Assembly: GCA_964625745.1 (NCBI GenBank)
Contig: CAZVCJ010000202.1
Location: 1 to 6,972, forward strand
DNA from: CAZVCJ01 sp964625745
GTDB lineage: Bacteria > Chloroflexota > Anaerolineae > VGOG01
Direction: 5' to 3'
Length of the DNA: 6,972 nt
This document shows, piece by piece, positions 5,381 to 6,972 of the stretch. A model generated the notes under the pieces. It did no database searches and was not told where the DNA came from. It saw nothing but the letters and a program-made list of their open reading frames with translations. Position numbers and translations under genes: made by a program. Within the stretch, counting starts at the first letter, position 1. The number at the start of each line of letters is the position of its first letter.

Positions 5381-6267
5381 CAGTATTGGAAAACTGCGCC
5401 CTCCTGGGCGGGATCAAAACCCTCTGGCCACAGGGTCGTATCGTTATACCACGCTCCGTTGAGGTTGGCCCCGCTCAGATCGGCCTCGCGCAGGTCAGCC
5501 AGGCGCAGATCGGCTCCTTCCAGGATGGCCCCACTCAGATCGGCCCTGCGCAGGAAGGTCTGGTAGAGACTGGCCCCGCTCAAATCGGCCTCGCGCAGAT
5601 CCGCCTCGAAGAGCATGGCCTCGCGCAGATCCGCCCCGGTCAGATCAGCCCTCACCAGGTTGGCCCAGCGCAGATTGGTTGCGCTCAGGTCGGCCTCGAA
5701 CAGGTCAGCCAGGCTCAGATCGGCCTTTTCCAGGTTGGCTATACGCAGGTCAGCCCTGGTGAGATCGGCCCTTTTCAGCCTGGCCTCGGACAGGTTGGCG
5801 TCCAGAAGGCTGGCTCGACGCAGATCTGCCCGGCTCAAATCGGCACCGCTCAGATCGGCCTTGATCAGTCTGGCCTCGCGCAGTTCGGCCCTGCGCAGGA
5901 TGGCTGCGCTTAAATCGGCCTTATTGAGCTCAACACCGCTCAGGTTAGCCTGGCTGAGGTCGGCTGCATGACAGTCTGGCGGGCACGCTGGGGGCAAAGG
6001 CTGCCGGAAGAAGACAAAACAAGTTTCCTCGCCTCGGTTGTCTCGACTACAGGCGAAAGCAAAGGGGCTTAGAAACCTCACAGCGCAAACTGCACATGCC
6101 GCAAGTATGATGATGCCTACGAGTGTTACGGTGACCAGGATAGGCCCTTTTCGTTTGGGCCTCTGCTTGATGGACCGCCAACTGAAACGGGCATCAAAAA
6201 CCGGCTGGTAGGTTTCTGCTTCCAACTGCTCGTCTCTTGCTTTTTCCCGATCCTGCTCGTCGTGCAA
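5380..6267 (-). CDS. Membrane-anchored or lipidated pentapeptide-repeat protein
   Basis: 295 residues from a TTG start with GGAGG 10 bases upstream; no in-frame ATG exists before the upstream stop at 6292-6294. Residues 1-40 are charged and end in KQRPKRK. Residues 42-66 are hydrophobic and contain LAAC at 55-58, so this is either a signal anchor with the C-terminus outside or an unusually long lipoprotein signal. A linker with four cysteines (73, 83, 95, 99) follows. Residues 101-270 are 34 consecutive pentapeptides of the A(D/N)LSx type without a break in register, which predicts a right-handed quadrilateral beta-helix of about 8.5 coils. The tail YNDTTLWPEGFDP (274-286) is a common cap of such proteins. 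Basic residues before the hydrophobic segment place the helix outside the cytoplasm. The repeat face carries many Arg, Lys, Glu and Asp. No enzymatic domain is visible and the function is unknown. It lies on the same strand upstream of the GH4 genes; co-transcription is possible. Confidence 0.82.
   Translation of the reverse strand: MHDEQDREKARDEQLEAETYQPVFDARFSWRSIKQRPKRKGPILVTVTLVGIIILAACAVCAVRFLSPFAFACSRDNRGEETCFVFFRQPLPPACPPDCHAADLSQANLSGVELNKADLSAAILRRAELREARLIKADLSGADLSRADLRRASLLDANLSEARLKRADLTRADLRIANLEKADLSLADLFEADLSATNLRWANLVRADLTGADLREAMLFEADLREADLSGASLYQTFLRRADLSGAILEGADLRLADLREADLSGANLNGAWYNDTTLWPEGFDPAQEGAVFQY
5452..5967 (-). repeat. In-frame 15-base-period tandem array encoding the pentapeptides
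   Basis: The coding DNA for residues 101-272 repeats with a period of 15 bases, with recurrent blocks such as CTCAGATCGGCC and CGCAGATC on the plus strand. Copies differ at several positions, so the array is old rather than a recent amplification. It gives long open frames on the opposite strand as a by-product. Confidence 0.75.
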
Positions 6268-6277
6268 TTGCTCGCAT

Positions 6278-6282
6278 CCTCC
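6278..6282 (-). promoter_or_regulatory. Ribosome binding site supporting the TTG start of the pentapeptide gene
   Basis: The minus strand reads GGAGG, 10 bases before TTG 6267. The ATG at 6275-6277 immediately after it is in a different frame and would yield an unrelated, uncharacteristic protein. The TTG start is therefore preferred, though its use is inferred. Confidence 0.5.
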
Positions 6283-6295
6283 GCCACAAAGTCAA

Positions 6296-6313
6296 AGCCC
6301 GCTCGTGCGGGCT
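6296..6313 (-). terminator. Possible weak terminator or attenuator hairpin before the pentapeptide gene
   Basis: AGCCCGC (6296-6302) and GCGGGCT (6307-6313) form a perfect 7-base-pair GC-rich stem with a TCGT loop (ACGA in the minus transcript). On the minus strand the stem is followed by TTGACTTTG, an interrupted U-tract. It could end transcripts of the PfpI gene. The next gene starts only 28 bases later, leaving little room for a promoter after the hairpin, so attenuation is equally possible. Confidence 0.42.
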
Positions 6314-6343
6314 ATCGCGACCGTCCAAGGGCATTATGGATAA

Positions 6344-6424
6344 ACGTAGTAGCGATGGTTCGACTTCGCTCACCACAGGCTTCAGTCGCTTTTGCGGAAA
6401 TGACGACTGAAGTCGTCACTACGT
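6344..6424. repeat. Composite palindromic intergenic repeat
   Basis: ACGTAGT (6344-6350) and ACTACGT (6418-6424) are inverted ends. Inside, CTTCAGTCG (6380-6388) pairs with CGACTGAAG (6404-6412). TGACGACT and AGTCGTCA (6401-6408, 6411-6418) form a near-perfect palindrome with a 2-base centre. TTCGACTTCGCTCA (6359-6372), a motif I know as a frequent part of bacterial dispersed repeats, lies between. The element fills most of the gap between the PfpI gene and the pentapeptide gene, and I see no promoter of clear quality in it. Confidence 0.6.
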
Positions 6425-6438
6425 GTCCCCAAGCCGGC

Positions 6439-6972
6439 TCACTCAGACAGGGCCTTGATGATCTCCTGGCAGAACTCAGGCAAATCGTCAGGCACCCTGC
6501 CGGTGATGATGTTGCCGTCCCGGACCGCTGGCACATCCACGAATTCGGCCCCTGCGTTTACCAGGTCGTCTCGCACGGCCACGTAGCCGGTGGCCTGTCT
6601 CCCCTCCATGATCCCCGCAGAGATCAAAATCCAGGGGCCGTGGCAGATGGCGGCCAGCAGCTTGCCCCGCCGGTGACACTCACGCACCAGATCGAGGGTC
6701 CCTTGGTGCAATCGCAAGGCATCGGGGGAATACCCGCCGGGGAAGAGTACGCAGTCAACGTCATCGGCGCTGAGCTCCTCGACGCTGCTCACGCTGTACC
6801 GGTTGCCCTCTGCCATGACAGGTATGGGGACAGTGTGGCCGAAGCGGCCTGTGACAGGCTTCCCTTCGACGTGCGGGCGAGGATGGAGACCCTCGCGCAC
6901 GGGCACCACCACGATTTCAGCCCCCTCCTCGCTGAGCCTCAGCAACGGGAAAAGCAGCTCGACGTCCTCGAA
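6439..6972 (-). CDS. DJ-1/PfpI-family protein (class I glutamine amidotransferase-like), 5' end outside window
   Basis: The minus frame is open to the window edge, starting FEDVELLFPLLRLSEEGAEI, and ends with TGA at 6439-6441, giving 177 residues. PfpI proteins usually start about ten residues before the FEDVE motif (MKxLIIxGDG), so only a short N-terminus is missing. The TTG at 6945 is internal. Key features are the Glu of FEDVE, LFPGGYSPDALRL in the middle, and AICHGPW with the nucleophile Cys at residue 110 of the fragment followed by His. The tail DGNIITGRVPDDLPEFCQEIIKAL is typical. Members have been described as intracellular proteases, chaperones or glyoxalase/deglycase-like enzymes, and several of these activities are disputed. 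It is probably a cytosolic stress-related protein. It is transcribed towards the pentapeptide gene, but the repeat and hairpin in the 171-base gap argue for separate control. Confidence 0.9.
   Translation of the reverse strand, partial: FEDVELLFPLLRLSEEGAEIVVVPVREGLHPRPHVEGKPVTGRFGHTVPIPVMAEGNRYSVSSVEELSADDVDCVLFPGGYSPDALRLHQGTLDLVRECHRRGKLLAAICHGPWILISAGIMEGRQATGYVAVRDDLVNAGAEFVDVPAVRDGNIITGRVPDDLPEFCQEIIKALSE

Noticed and set aside
5386..5913. Plus-strand open frame with a QIGxAQ periodic translation
   Set aside because: The periodicity is the complement of the 15-base pentapeptide repeat. The minus-strand reading has the A(D/N)LSx pattern, a membrane segment and a normal C-terminal cap, so it is the real gene.
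5452..5967. Regular short repeats that could suggest a CRISPR array
   Set aside because: The period is 15 bases with no spacer of about 30 bases, and the array is in frame within a protein gene.
6314..6350. Possible -10 element (CATAAT on the minus strand) for the pentapeptide gene
   Set aside because: No matching -35 sequence lies at a suitable distance, and the site is next to the palindromic repeat, so evidence is insufficient.

Overview
This 6,972-base window is moderately GC-rich bacterial chromosomal DNA. I see no phage genes, no complete transposase, no RNA gene and no CRISPR array. The gene styles (a MelA-like glycoside hydrolase cluster, an exported pentapeptide-repeat protein, a Phd/VapC-type remnant) and short dispersed palindromes suggest a free-living, saccharide-using bacterium. 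Chloroflexota is my best guess, but only from general resemblance; no phylogenetic marker is present.

Left part, plus strand (1-972): the C-terminal part of a class I SAM-dependent methyltransferase, a small Phd/YefM-like antitoxin gene, and the first ten or so codons of its overlapping PIN-domain toxin gene. The toxin reading frame then runs into unrelated sequence. That sequence, read on the minus strand, resembles a scrap of the Smr region of MutS2.

Centre, minus strand (about 5184 down to 978): three consecutive glycoside hydrolase family 4 genes, transcribed in the order 3856-5184, 2502-3830, 1061-2458. The gaps are 25 and 43 bases, and a strong hairpin followed by a U-tract ends the unit at 978-1044. 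All three carry the N-terminal NAD-binding glycine motif, the GLCHSVQGT motif of MelA-type alpha-galactosidases and the GINH metal-ligand motif. The last gene is closest to classical MelA. No transporter, regulator or sugar-catabolism gene lies in the window, so the imported substrate cannot be deduced.

Right part, minus strand: a gene for a membrane-anchored or lipidated protein with 34 uninterrupted pentapeptide repeats (5380-6267, TTG start), and then the DJ-1/PfpI-family gene 6439-6972, whose 5' end is outside the window. The gap between the pentapeptide gene and the first GH4 gene holds a possible small insertion of about 160 bases with 10-base flanking direct repeats. Removing it would leave a 25-base gap, the same as the next gap in the operon. 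Distinct palindromic repeats sit on both sides of the pentapeptide gene.

No clearly new system is proven here. The best leads are the three divergent GH4 paralogues in one transcription unit, the toxin gene lost exactly after its overlap with the antitoxin, and the small element between the pentapeptide and GH4 genes.
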